Below are positions 46,954-55,167 of a stretch of DNA of 64,000 bases, one piece after another. How positions within the stretch are numbered: position 1 is the first letter of the stretch; each line of letters begins with the position of its first letter. Below the pieces are notes generated by a model, which saw only the letters and a program-made list of their open reading frames with translations, was not told where the DNA came from and did no database searches. The DNA is from Corynebacterium freneyi (GTDB lineage: Bacteria; Actinomycetota; Actinomycetes; Mycobacteriales; Mycobacteriaceae), in assembly GCF_030408835.1 (NCBI RefSeq), contig NZ_CP047357.1:248001-312000 (forward strand). Reading direction: 5' to 3'. Both the position numbers and the translations under genes were made by a program.

Positions 46954-47721
46954 ATGCTCCTCGCCTCCGGAGTCGGCGACGCGTTCGCGGACGCCGCGGC
47001 CCAGGGCCCGATCGTCCTGGCCGTGCTGGCTGCGGCCGCCGCGGGTCTGGTGTCCTTCGCCAGCCCGTGCGTGATTCCGCTGGTGCCCGGATACGTGTCG
47101 TACCTGACGGGCATTTCGGGTGCCGCCGGCAAGAGCCGTGCCCGGGTGGGCCTGGCGGCGCTGTTGTTCGTCGCCGGTTTCACCGTGATCTTCGTGCTCG
47201 GTTCGGCGTCGGTGTTCGGCCTGGTGTCCACGTTGCGCGTGGGGGCCCGGACGCTGACGGTCATCGGCGGCGTGGTCACCATCATCATGGGCCTGGTGTT
47301 CATGGGCATGGTGCCGGCGTTGCAGCGCGACACGCGCATGGCGCCGAAGCGGTGGACGACGTGGCTGGGCGCCCCGATGCTCGGCGCGGTGTTCGCGCTG
47401 GGGTGGACGCCGTGCCTGGGGCCGACGCTGACGGCCATCATTTCGGTGTCCGCGGGCACCGAGGGGCTGACCGCAGCGCGCGGCGTGGGGCTGATCGTGG
47501 CGTATTGCCTGGGCCTGGGCCTGCCGTTCATCCTCGTCGCGCTGGGCTCGGCCCGGGCGATGAAGGGCGTGGAGTGGCTGCGTCGCAATTCCCGCAGGAT
47601 CCAGATCGCCGGCGGGGTGATGCTCGTTCTGGTGGGCATCGCGTTGGTGACGGGGATCTGGGACATGTTCGTCAATTGGATTCAGGTGGCGTTCATCACC
47701 GACACGGTGACGCCGATTTAA
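46954..47721 (+). CDS. ccdA: Cytochrome c biogenesis protein CcdA
   Basis: Carries reducing equivalents from cytosolic thioredoxin across the membrane to the TlpA-like protein. The 255-residue protein has six transmembrane helices and the two redox cysteines in FASPCVIPLVPGY (C39) and LGWTPCLGPTLTA, the hallmark of CcdA. It is translationally contiguous with its neighbours. Position equals Rv0527. Confidence 0.95.
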   Translation: MLLASGVGDAFADAAAQGPIVLAVLAAAAAGLVSFASPCVIPLVPGYVSYLTGISGAAGKSRARVGLAALLFVAGFTVIFVLGSASVFGLVSTLRVGARTLTVIGGVVTIIMGLVFMGMVPALQRDTRMAPKRWTTWLGAPMLGAVFALGWTPCLGPTLTAIISVSAGTEGLTAARGVGLIVAYCLGLGLPFILVALGSARAMKGVEWLRRNSRRIQIAGGVMLVLVGIALVTGIWDMFVNWIQVAFITDTVTPI

Positions 47722-47737
47722 GGAGATGGCAGCAGGG

Positions 47738-49405
47738 ATGGCGACAACCACGCAGGGGCAGGGTCGCGCGCGGGGAACCGTCGGCGCCAGGGCGATGCGT
47801 CCGGTGCGGGCGGCGTGGCGTTGGCTGACCAGCATGCGCACCGCGCTGATCCTGTTGTTCCTGCTCGCCTTCGCGGCCATTCCGGGCGCGTTGCTGCCGC
47901 AGCGTCAGCTGTCGCAGGAGAAGGTCGAGGAGTACCTGGCCAACAACGGCAAGATGGCGGAGATTTTCGACAAGCTGCAGCTTTTCGACGTTTTCTCCTC
48001 CTTCTGGTTCACCGCCATTTACGTGCTGCTGTTCGCGTCGTTGGTGGGGTGCATCATCCCGCGTTCCTGGGAGCACTGGCAGGCGATGCGCACGCCGCCG
48101 ACGCGGGCGCCGAAGAATCTGGCCCGGTTGCCCATGAACGACGTGGGCGACGTCGACAAGCCCCTGCACGAGGTGAAGGCGGACGTCGCCGCGCGCCTGA
48201 AGCGGTGGCACGTGACGGAGACCCCGGCAGACGAGGACCGTGCGGGCGCGACGTCGTTTTCCGCCGAGCGCGGGTACCTGCGCGAGTTCGGCAACCTGGT
48301 GTTCCACCTGGGGTTGGTCGCGCTGCTGGTCACCATCGCCGCGGGCAAGATGCTGTACTACGAGGGCCAGGTCATCCTGGTCACGGACACCGGCACGGAG
48401 ATCCAGGACGAGGCCGTCCAGGGTGCGGTGAGCAACCCGTTCTGCAACACGGCCCCGGCGAACTTCGACTCGCTGCGTTCGGGCAACACGTTCGACGGAA
48501 CGGGCCTGAACCCGTTCTGCGTGCTGGTGGAGGATTTCGTCGCCGACTACCTGCCCAACGGCCAGGCGGAGATGTTCACGTCGAACATCCGCTGGGCCGA
48601 CGGGGAGCACATGCGCGATCCGGTGGAGACGTGGAACGAGCAGCAGCTGCGGGTCAACCACCCGCTGCGCGTCGACGGCGACCGCGTGTACCTGCAGGGT
48701 CATGGTTTCGCGCCGGTGGTCCGCGTGACGTGGCCCAACGGCGAGTCCCGCACGTCGGTGGTGCAGTTCCGCCCGGATGATCCGACGTTCTTCCTGTCGT
48801 CGGGCGCCATGCGCTTCGATCCGCCGGCCGGCATGTACCCGGATCTGTACGAGCGCCGTCAGAATCAGATCGCCATCGAGGGTCTGTTCGCCCCGACCGC
48901 CGAGTTCACCGGCGACACCGGTCAGTTGCTGACGTCGGTCTACCCGGCGATGAACGACCCGGCCATCGCCGTCGACGTCTACCGCGGCGATGCGGGCCTG
49001 GACACCGGTCGCAGCCAGCAGCTGTTTTCGCTGGACCGCGATCTGATGCATTCGGGCCAGTTGGAGAAGATCGACCGCGTGAACCTGAAGGAGGGCGAGG
49101 ACGTCACCCTCGACGACGGCACGAAGGTGGAGTTCCTCGGCGCCAAGGAGTTCGTCAACCTGCAGGTGTCGCATGACCCGACGCAGGTGTGGGTGCTGTG
49201 GTCGTCGATCGTGATGCTCGCCGGTCTGCTGGTGTCGCTGGCGGTGAAGCGCCGCCGCCTGTGGGTGCGCCTGCACCCGGTGTCGGACGGCGTCACCCGC
49301 GTGGAGTTCGGCGGTTTGGCCCGCACGGACCGCGCCGGTTGGGGCGACGAGTTCGATTCCTTCGTGCGCGGCGTGCTCGGCCGCCCGGAGCCGGAGGACG
49401 AGTAG
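47738..49405 (+). CDS. resB: System II cytochrome c biogenesis protein ResB
   Basis: Together with CcsB forms the heme export and ligation complex for cytochrome c. The 555-residue protein has an N-terminal helix pair around SMRTALILLFLLAFAAIPG and a further helix near 75-95. A helix around NLVFHLGLVALLVTIA contains the conserved His, a large extracytoplasmic domain follows, and a last helix lies at about 487-510. AAGGAG at 47720-47725 abuts an in-frame ATG at 47726, so the ATG at 47738 is preferred, though the spacing of 12 is long. Position equals Rv0528. Confidence 0.93.
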   Translation: MATTTQGQGRARGTVGARAMRPVRAAWRWLTSMRTALILLFLLAFAAIPGALLPQRQLSQEKVEEYLANNGKMAEIFDKLQLFDVFSSFWFTAIYVLLFASLVGCIIPRSWEHWQAMRTPPTRAPKNLARLPMNDVGDVDKPLHEVKADVAARLKRWHVTETPADEDRAGATSFSAERGYLREFGNLVFHLGLVALLVTIAAGKMLYYEGQVILVTDTGTEIQDEAVQGAVSNPFCNTAPANFDSLRSGNTFDGTGLNPFCVLVEDFVADYLPNGQAEMFTSNIRWADGEHMRDPVETWNEQQLRVNHPLRVDGDRVYLQGHGFAPVVRVTWPNGESRTSVVQFRPDDPTFFLSSGAMRFDPPAGMYPDLYERRQNQIAIEGLFAPTAEFTGDTGQLLTSVYPAMNDPAIAVDVYRGDAGLDTGRSQQLFSLDRDLMHSGQLEKIDRVNLKEGEDVTLDDGTKVEFLGAKEFVNLQVSHDPTQVWVLWSSIVMLAGLLVSLAVKRRRLWVRLHPVSDGVTRVEFGGLARTDRAGWGDEFDSFVRGVLGRPEPEDE

Positions 49406-49463
49406 CCGGTTCGGGCGCGGGCGTCCGGGCGCGGGTGTCCGGGCTCCGCACGGTGACTGCTTG

Positions 49464-49478
49464 ACGACGGTCCGTCGT
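49464..49478. promoter_or_regulatory. Palindrome ACGACGGTCCGTCGT upstream of ccsB
   Basis: A perfect 15-base palindrome (7-base arms around a central T) in the 188-base gap before ccsB, 115 bases from its start. It could be an operator or a small hairpin. No known factor matches. Confidence 0.35.
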
Positions 49479-49593
49479 AAAGTTGGGTGCCCCCGGCCTG
49501 CGCAGATGCCCCCGGGGGTTGGGTTTTCGGCCCGATCGGGACTACGGTCATATCCGATCGCACGAACCTCCGGAAAGACAGGAAACGGCCCCG

Positions 49594-50637
49594 ATGCCCG
49601 TCAATCAGACCCTGGCGCAGTACTCCGACTGGTCCTACTTCACGGCCTTCGCGCTGTACGCGCTGGCGCTGCTGCTGTTCGTCGCCTACTACGTCCGACG
49701 CCTGTCGGCCCTCGAGGCCCGGGCCGAGGCCCGCTCCGAGACGGCCGAGAAGGTCCTCGTCGGATCCGGCGCCGGAGGTGCGACCACCACCGCCGACGCG
49801 ACCGGCGCCGCGGACTCCGCCGCCGACGGTTACGGCCCCGCCGACAATGACTCGCACGAGGTCGTCGAAAAGTTCCGGAAGGCCGCCTCGATCGGCTCGA
49901 TGGCAGAGACGGTCCTCTACATCGGCGTCGCCGTGCACCTGGCGTCCGTCGTGCTGCGCGGCCTTTCCGCCGGGCGTTTCCCGTGGGGCAACCTGTACGA
50001 GTACATCACGGTGTTCACCCTGTTCGCCATGGTCATCGCGTCGGTGATCCTGCGCCGCAACGAAACCCGCGTCTTCTGGCCCTGGCTGCTCACCCCGGTC
50101 GCGGCCCTGATGTTCTACGGCGGCACCTCGCTCTACGCCGAGTCCGCCCCGGTCGTCCCGGCGCTGCAGTCGGTCTGGTTCCCGATCCACGTGTCCACCG
50201 TCTCCATCGGCGGCGGCATCTTCCTCGTCTCCGGCATCGCATCGCTGCTGTACCTGTTGCGCATCAAGCAGCCGAAGGGCGCCGAGAAGGGCCGCCTGGG
50301 CAAGCTGGCCATGCCGCTGCCGACCGCCAAGACCCTCGACGCCATCGCGTACCGCACCGCCATCTGGGCGTTCCCCCTGTTCGGCCTCGGCGTCGTCTTC
50401 GGCGCGATCTGGGCAGAGGTGGCGTGGGGCCGCTTCTGGGGCTGGGACCCGAAGGAGACCGTGTCCTTCGTCACCTGGATCGTCTACGCCGGCTACCTCC
50501 ACGCCCGCGCGACGTCCGGCTGGCGCAACGCCGCGGCCGCGTGGATCAACATCGTCGGCTTCGCCACCATGGTGTTCAACCTTTTCTTCATCAACATGGT
50601 TGTTTCGGGCCTGCACTCCTACGCCGGCCTGAACTGA
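49594..50637 (+). CDS. ccsB: Cytochrome c biogenesis protein CcsB (CcsA/ResC family)
   Basis: Heme-handling subunit of the System II cytochrome c synthase. The 347-residue polytopic membrane protein has the tryptophan-rich signature WGRFWGWDPKETVSFVTW, with conserved histidines in AVHLASV, FPIHVSTV and YLHARAT that ligand heme. A charged Glu/Ala/Asp-rich loop (about 40-100) separates the first helix from the rest. The ATG at 49594 has GGAAAC about 8 bases upstream. It overlaps the next gene (TGATG). Position equals Rv0529. Confidence 0.95.
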   Translation: MPVNQTLAQYSDWSYFTAFALYALALLLFVAYYVRRLSALEARAEARSETAEKVLVGSGAGGATTTADATGAADSAADGYGPADNDSHEVVEKFRKAASIGSMAETVLYIGVAVHLASVVLRGLSAGRFPWGNLYEYITVFTLFAMVIASVILRRNETRVFWPWLLTPVAALMFYGGTSLYAESAPVVPALQSVWFPIHVSTVSIGGGIFLVSGIASLLYLLRIKQPKGAEKGRLGKLAMPLPTAKTLDAIAYRTAIWAFPLFGLGVVFGAIWAEVAWGRFWGWDPKETVSFVTWIVYAGYLHARATSGWRNAAAAWINIVGFATMVFNLFFINMVVSGLHSYAGLN

Positions 50638-51017
50638 TGCACGCGACGTCGAAGGGCTCCCTGACCCTGGGAGCGTTCCTGTTCCTCATCGGCCTGCTGT
50701 TCACCGTGCTCGCCCCCGGCGGGCTCGGCGAGGTGACCATGGTCGCCGGCGTCGCCATGATCCTGGCTGCGTTCGCGCCCCCGGGCGTCATCCGGCGGTT
50801 CGGCACGAAGCGGGCGCTGCTCGCCGGGATCGGCCTCATCGTCGTCGGCGCCGTGCTCACCGTCGCCGACTGGTCGGCCCGCACCGCAGGGTGGGTCGAA
50901 ATCGTCGGCGGCGCGTTCTTCCTGGGCGGCATCCTGGTCATGACGATCTACGCCACCGCGCCGAAAGACTCCACCGGCGCGCCCGCACCGCACCACGACC
51001 GGATGGGACGGCCCTGA
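50637..51017 (+). CDS. Small membrane protein after ccsB
   Basis: A 126-residue protein with four hydrophobic helices arranged as two hairpins and a Pro/His/Arg-rich C-terminus. It starts inside the ccsB stop codon (TGATG) and so belongs to the cytochrome c maturation operon. No family recognised; function unknown. Confidence 0.72.
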   Translation: MHATSKGSLTLGAFLFLIGLLFTVLAPGGLGEVTMVAGVAMILAAFAPPGVIRRFGTKRALLAGIGLIVVGAVLTVADWSARTAGWVEIVGGAFFLGGILVMTIYATAPKDSTGAPAPHHDRMGRP

Positions 51018-51025
51018 CCGAGGGG

Positions 51026-51031
51026 TACGGT
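51026..51031 (+). promoter_or_regulatory. -10 box TACGGT, leaderless start of rmlB
   Basis: TACGGT lies six bases before the ATG at 51038. Confidence 0.5.
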
Positions 51032-51037
51032 GGGCGC

Positions 51038-52105
51038 ATGCGCATCCTCGTCACCGGCGGCGCCGGTTTCATCGGCTCGAACTTCGTGTTGCGGACCCTG
51101 GCCACCCGCCCGGACGTCGACGTCACCGTCCTCGACTCCTTCACCTACGCCGCCAACCCCGACAGCCTGCGCGAACGCCCCGCAACTCAGGCGTCGGGGG
51201 ATTCCATGGCCCCCGCGTCCGCGACCTCCGCGACACCGTCGCCCTTCGTGTGCGAGGTGATCGAAGGCGACGTGCGCGACGGGAAACTCGTCGACCGGCT
51301 CGTCGCAAAGCACGATGCCGTCGTGCACTTCGCCGCGGAATCGCACAACGACAATTCCCTGCGCGACGCCGACCCGTTCGTCAGCTCCAACGTCGCAGGC
51401 ACCGTCGCCGTGCTCAAAGCCTGCACGCGCCACGACGTGCGGTTGCACCACATCTCCACCGACGAAGTCTTCGGCGACCTCGCACTCGACGACCCCGCCC
51501 GCTTCACCCCGCACACCCCGTACAACCCGTCGAGCCCGTACTCCGCGTCGAAGGCCGCCGCAGACCACTTCGTCCGCGCCTGGGTCCGCAGCTTCGGCCT
51601 GGCCGCGACGATCAGCAACTGCTCCAACAACTACGGGCCCCGCCAGCACCCCGAAAAATTCATCCCGCGGCAGATCTGCGGACTGCTGCGCGGCCGGACG
51701 CCCCGGCTCTACGGCACCGGCGACAACGTCCGCGACTGGATCCACGTCGACGACCACAACGACGCCGTCTGGGCCATCCTCGACCGAGGCACCGCCGGCG
51801 AAACCTACCTCATCGGCGCCGACGGGGAGCGGGCCAACATCGACGTCATCGGCGACGTCCTCGCCGCATTCGGCCGCGACCGCGACGACTTCATCCACGT
51901 CACCGACCGGCCCGGCCACGACCGCCGCTACGCCATCGACCCGTCGTCGATGGCCGCGCTGGACTGGGAACCCGCCCACCGCGACTTCGCCGCCGGACTG
52001 GCCGCCACCGTCGAGTGGTACCGCGACAACCCCGAATGGTGGGGGAGCGCATACGACGCCGCCGAAGCCGGTTACGCGCGCGTGGAAAAGCAGATCACGC
52101 CCTGA
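51038..52105 (+). CDS. rmlB: dTDP-glucose 4,6-dehydratase
   Basis: Second enzyme of dTDP-L-rhamnose synthesis, needed for the rhamnose linker that joins arabinogalactan to peptidoglycan in this group. The 355-residue SDR protein has the NAD motif VTGGAGFIGSNF, HISTDEVFGDL, YSASKAAADHFV (catalytic Tyr and Lys) and SNNYGPRQHPEKFIP. About 20 Ala/Ser/Pro-rich residues (about 50-69) are inserted in the loop before the second Rossmann strand. The leaderless ATG begins an rmlB-rmlC-rmlA series. Confidence 0.94.
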   Translation: MRILVTGGAGFIGSNFVLRTLATRPDVDVTVLDSFTYAANPDSLRERPATQASGDSMAPASATSATPSPFVCEVIEGDVRDGKLVDRLVAKHDAVVHFAAESHNDNSLRDADPFVSSNVAGTVAVLKACTRHDVRLHHISTDEVFGDLALDDPARFTPHTPYNPSSPYSASKAAADHFVRAWVRSFGLAATISNCSNNYGPRQHPEKFIPRQICGLLRGRTPRLYGTGDNVRDWIHVDDHNDAVWAILDRGTAGETYLIGADGERANIDVIGDVLAAFGRDRDDFIHVTDRPGHDRRYAIDPSSMAALDWEPAHRDFAAGLAATVEWYRDNPEWWGSAYDAAEAGYARVEKQITP

Positions 52106-52119
52106 TCCGGCGCGGGCCC

Positions 52120-52125
52120 TAGACT
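52120..52125 (+). promoter_or_regulatory. -10 box TAGACT, leaderless start of rmlC
   Basis: TAGACT lies seven bases before the ATG at 52133, giving rmlC its own promoter only 27 bases after rmlB. Confidence 0.45.
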
Positions 52126-52132
52126 CGGGGGC

Positions 52133-52861
52133 ATGACGCAGGGCAACGACGAAACGCACCGCAGGCACTCGACCGCCGACGCGACGGGCGACGCCCGCGC
52201 AACCTTCCGGCCCACCGCGATCCCGGGGGTCCACGTCTTCGAGCCGATCATCCACGGCGACGCGCGCGGGTCGTTCCACGAATGGTTCAAGGCCGACGCG
52301 TTCATCGACGCCACCGGCCACCCGTTCATCCCGGAACAGGCGAACATGAGCGTCTCCGCCGCCGGAGTCGTCCGCGGCCTGCATTTCGCCGACGTCCCGC
52401 CGGGGCAGGCGAAGCTGGTCACCTGCGCCGCCGGCCGGGTGGTCGACGTCATCGTCGACGTCCGCCGCGGGTCCCCGACGTTCGGCGAGCACATCACCGT
52501 CGAGCTGGAGCCGGGCACCCGGCGGGTGGTTTACATTCCGGTGGGCGTGGCGCACGGTTTCGTCGCGCTCGACGACGACTCGGTGCTCACCTACCTGACC
52601 TCCACCGGATACGACCCCGAGATCGAAAGGGCCGTGTCCATCGCCGATCCGCAATTGGGCGTCGACATCGAGGGAATTCTCGCGGGCGCGGGGGCGGCCG
52701 TCGAAAAGCCGATCCTGTCCGACCGCGACGCCGCCGCACCCACCATCGCCGAATTCGAAGCCGCCGGCGGGGCCCTGCCCGACTGGGAAGACTGCCGCGC
52801 CATGGAAAACGAACTGCGCGACGAATGGGCCATCGCCAACGAAGACGTCGGGGAGGCGTGA
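52133..52861 (+). CDS. rmlC: dTDP-4-dehydrorhamnose 3,5-epimerase
   Basis: Epimerises dTDP-4-keto-6-deoxyglucose at C3 and C5. The 242-residue cupin-fold protein has the catalytic histidine in [33 protein letters not shown] and [16 protein letters not shown]. In some corynebacteria the epimerase is fused to the reductase RmlD. Here the C-terminal extra segment (about 190-242) is short and not a reductase, and no rmlD is in the window. It is followed closely by rmlA. Confidence 0.92.
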   Translation: MTQGNDETHRRHSTADATGDARATFRPTAIPGVHVFEPIIHGDARGSFHEWFKADAFIDATGHPFIPEQANMSVSAAGVVRGLHFADVPPGQAKLVTCAAGRVVDVIVDVRRGSPTFGEHITVELEPGTRRVVYIPVGVAHGFVALDDDSVLTYLTSTGYDPEIERAVSIADPQLGVDIEGILAGAGAAVEKPILSDRDAAAPTIAEFEAAGGALPDWEDCRAMENELRDEWAIANEDVGEA

Positions 52862-52868
52862 CACCGCC

Positions 52869-53744
52869 ATGAAGGGCATCATCCTCGCGGGCGGCACCGG
52901 ATCGCGGCTGTGGCCCATCACGAAAGCCGTGAGCAAACAGCTCGTGCCCGTCTACGACAAACCGATGATCTACTACCCCCTGTGCACCCTGATGCTGGCC
53001 GGGGTGCGGGACATTCTGATCATCACCACGCCCGAGGACGCGCCGCAATTCACGCGCCTGCTCGGCGACGGGTCCGACTTCGGCGTCAACCTGACCTACG
53101 CCGAACAGGACGAACCCCGCGGCCTGGCGGAGGCGTTCATCATCGGCGCCGACCACATCGGCGACGAACCCGTGGCGCTGGTGCTCGGCGACAACATCTT
53201 CTACGGCGCCGGCCTGGGCACCCAGCTGCGGCGATTCCGCGAGCCCGGGGGAGGGGCGATCTTCGCCTACTGGGTCGCCGACCCCACCGCCTATGGCGTC
53301 GTCGACTTCGACGAAACCGGGAAGGCCACCGGGTTGCAGGAAAAGCCCGAGAATCCGCGGTCGAATTTCGCGGTGCCGGGCCTGTACTTCTACGGCCCCG
53401 ACGTCGTCGACATCGCACGGGGGCTGGAGCCGTCGGCGCGCGGCGAATTGGAGATCACCGACATCAACCGCGCGTACCTCGAGCAGGGCCGACTCACGGT
53501 GGAGATCCTGCCGCGCGGCACGGCGTGGCTGGACACCGGGACCGTCGACATGCTCATGGCCGCAGGTGATTTCGTGCGGACCATCGAACAGCGGCAGGGT
53601 CTGAAGATCGGCTGCCCCGAGGAGGTCGCCTGGCGGATGGGGTGGCTTTCCGACGACGACCTCGAGCAGCGGGGGCGGGCCCTGGTGAAGTCGGGGTACG
53701 GCCAGTATTTGTTGCAGCTGCTCGCGCGCGGCAAAAACGTGTAG
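52869..53744 (+). CDS. rmlA: Glucose-1-phosphate thymidylyltransferase
   Basis: First enzyme of dTDP-rhamnose synthesis, making dTDP-glucose from glucose 1-phosphate and dTTP. The 291-residue protein has the nucleotide-binding [40 protein letters not shown] and [11 protein letters not shown]. Length and motifs are those of the housekeeping RmlA. It starts seven bases after rmlC and is the last gene before a 445-base gap. Confidence 0.96.
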   Translation: MKGIILAGGTGSRLWPITKAVSKQLVPVYDKPMIYYPLCTLMLAGVRDILIITTPEDAPQFTRLLGDGSDFGVNLTYAEQDEPRGLAEAFIIGADHIGDEPVALVLGDNIFYGAGLGTQLRRFREPGGGAIFAYWVADPTAYGVVDFDETGKATGLQEKPENPRSNFAVPGLYFYGPDVVDIARGLEPSARGELEITDINRAYLEQGRLTVEILPRGTAWLDTGTVDMLMAAGDFVRTIEQRQGLKIGCPEEVAWRMGWLSDDDLEQRGRALVKSGYGQYLLQLLARGKNV

Positions 53745-53792
53745 CCGGTGGCGGGATGGTTGGCCCGTACGCGACCAGCACGGACCTGACCG

Positions 53793-53820
53793 GCCCGCAC
53801 TCGACCTGCGCGGGCTTGGT
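53793..53820 (+). terminator. Weak terminator-like hairpin after rmlA
   Basis: GCCCGC (53793-53798) can pair with GCGGGC (53810-53815), followed by TTGGTGTTCTT. The stem is short and the T tract interrupted. Confidence 0.35.
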
Positions 53821-53870
53821 GTTCTTCGCAGTGGCCCCATCAGTCCCGGGTGCCTCAAATTTCGGGGCGT

Positions 53871-53959
53871 CGCCCAAAACGACTCATGTGATGTCGGTAA
53901 AACCCTAGGTCGGGCGAGAAGGCGGTGAGTCGTTTTGGGCGATTCGTGTGGTTTTACCG
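53871..53959. repeat. Two interleaved perfect inverted repeats
   Basis: Arm A, CGCCCAAAACGACTCA (53871-53886), has its reverse complement at 53926-53941. Arm B, CGGTAAAACC (53895-53904), has its reverse complement at 53950-53959. The order is A, B, A-prime, B-prime with an 8-base gap between A and B and again between A-prime and B-prime, the topology of an H-type pseudoknot if transcribed. Confidence 0.85.
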
Positions 53960-54017
53960 CGTAAGGGGCCGGCTGAGGACCGACGGAGGAGGCGGCAGAG
54001 AGTCGACGCCTTCGAAA

Positions 54018-54173
54018 ACCGGACCATTCGCGTGGAGTGGAAGGTCAGGGACCGGTTTGGCGCAAAACCGGACCATGCGCCCAGAGTCGAAGGACCGTGA
54101 TGGGCCAGCGGAGTGTCGGCAAAGACTCGGGGACCTTACAACCGGATCAATCGCCCGGAGTTGAAGGTCAGGA
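54018..54173 (+). repeat. Three imperfect 33-base repeats
   Basis: Copies start at 54018, 54067 and 54141. Each begins ACCGGA, has a CATTCGC/CATGCGC/CAATCGC core, then GAGT, GAAGG and a TCAGG-like end. Spacing between starts is 49 and 74 bases. The third copy ends just before the minus-strand gene. Confidence 0.7.
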
Positions 54174-54189
54174 GTGAAGGCCTTGGTCG

Positions 54190-54633
54190 TCAGGAGTCCG
54201 CTTCGTCAGAGGTGGTGCCGTCGTCGGTGGTGTCGTTTCCGTCTGCGCGGGGGCCGTTGGCGCCGGAACCGTCGTCACTGCCGGTGTCGCTGCCTCGTCC
54301 GGCGTTGCCCGAGGCCCGGCGACGACGTTCCTCCGCCAGACGCCGCTGCTCACGTTCGGCCTCTTCGGCCCGATCGCGGGCACGCTGTTCGTCGAAACGC
54401 TGCTTTTCCAGGCGCCAAAGGAAATCCTCGTCGTCGTCGGGGCCCTTGATGCGCGGCTGCCCCGCCTCCGAGCGCGGGCCCCAACCGATTCCGCCGCGGC
54501 GATCACCGCCGAGCGAACCCGGCCCGGCCATGCCGCTGCGGCCCACGCCCTTGCCCCACGTACCGGGCCCGAAAGCGCGCCACACCAGCACGATCACGAC
54601 GACGATCAGGATCAGAATCAACAAACGGCCCAC
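54190..54633 (-). CDS. Hypothetical single-pass membrane protein
   Basis: A 147-residue protein with one very hydrophobic N-terminal helix (LLILILIVVVIVLVWRAF). A Gly-rich linker follows, then an Arg/Glu-rich likely coiled coil (about 75-115) and a Ser/Gly/Asp/Thr-rich acidic tail. The GTG at 54633 has AGGAGGT upstream on the minus strand. No family recognised; it is divergent from the DUF4229-like gene. The layout suggests a membrane-tethered cytoplasmic protein. Confidence 0.65.
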   Translation of the reverse strand: MGRLLILILIVVVIVLVWRAFGPGTWGKGVGRSGMAGPGSLGGDRRGGIGWGPRSEAGQPRIKGPDDDEDFLWRLEKQRFDEQRARDRAEEAEREQRRLAEERRRRASGNAGRGSDTGSDDGSGANGPRADGNDTTDDGTTSDEADS

Positions 54634-54663
54634 CTGGCACCTCCTACGTAAACCCAGGATACG

Positions 54664-54669
54664 TAGAGT
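54664..54669 (+). promoter_or_regulatory. -10 box TAGAGT, leaderless start of the DUF4229-like gene
   Basis: TAGAGT lies seven bases before the GTG at 54677. Confidence 0.45.
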
Positions 54670-54676
54670 GTCATGT

Positions 54677-55087
54677 GTGAGTGACAATGCGAAGCAGACC
54701 CCCGGCGCCGCTGGTGCCCCTGGTGCCGCCGGTGCCGCCGGTGCCGCCGACGCCCCGGCGGCCGGACGTGGGCAGGCTCCCGACGAGAAGGCGCACCGCG
54801 CGCAGCGCAACCGGGCGTTCAAGGACGTGTTCTGGTACGGCCTCGCCCGGTTGGTGCTGTTCCTCGTCGTGTTCGCCGTGCTGGTCGGCGTCATCGTGCT
54901 GTTCGAGATTCAGATCCCGCTGGCCATCCTCGCCGTCCTGGCGTTGATCGTGGCCATGCCGGCGTCGGTGTTCCTCTTCCCGGCGCTGCGCCTGCGGGCC
55001 AACGAAGGCGTGGCGGTGTGGGACGCCAACCGCCGCGCGCACAAGAAGTACGTGCGCGAGCAACTCGCCGAGCGCGAGGCGGAGTAG
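54677..55087 (+). CDS. DUF4229-like membrane protein
   Basis: A 136-residue protein with an Ala/Gly/Pro-rich N-terminus of about 45 residues. Two transmembrane helices follow (RLVLFLVVFAVLVGVIVLF and a second ending VFLFPALRLR), then a basic C-terminal tail. The two-helix core fits DUF4229 membrane proteins found next to men genes in actinobacteria. Function unknown. Confidence 0.65.
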   Translation: MSDNAKQTPGAAGAPGAAGAAGAADAPAAGRGQAPDEKAHRAQRNRAFKDVFWYGLARLVLFLVVFAVLVGVIVLFEIQIPLAILAVLALIVAMPASVFLFPALRLRANEGVAVWDANRRAHKKYVREQLAEREAE

Positions 55088-55167
55088 GCGGAGTAGGCGC
55101 AGTAGACGGAGCACATGCCGACGGTGGCCCCGGCCTCCGGCTACGGCAGCCCCCGCCCCGTTCCCGC

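Larger units (their letters stand above)
53745..54189. other. Gap rich in repeats after rmlA
   Basis: No supported gene. The gap holds a weak terminator-like hairpin, a pair of interleaved inverted repeats and three imperfect 33-base repeats, each listed separately. Base composition is more even than in the coding DNA. It may be a non-coding RNA locus, a binding array or the remnant of an insertion. Confidence 0.6.

Noticed and set aside
54018..54173. Short CRISPR array
   Set aside because: Only three imperfect repeats with unequal spacing (49 and 74 bases) and no cas genes anywhere in the window.
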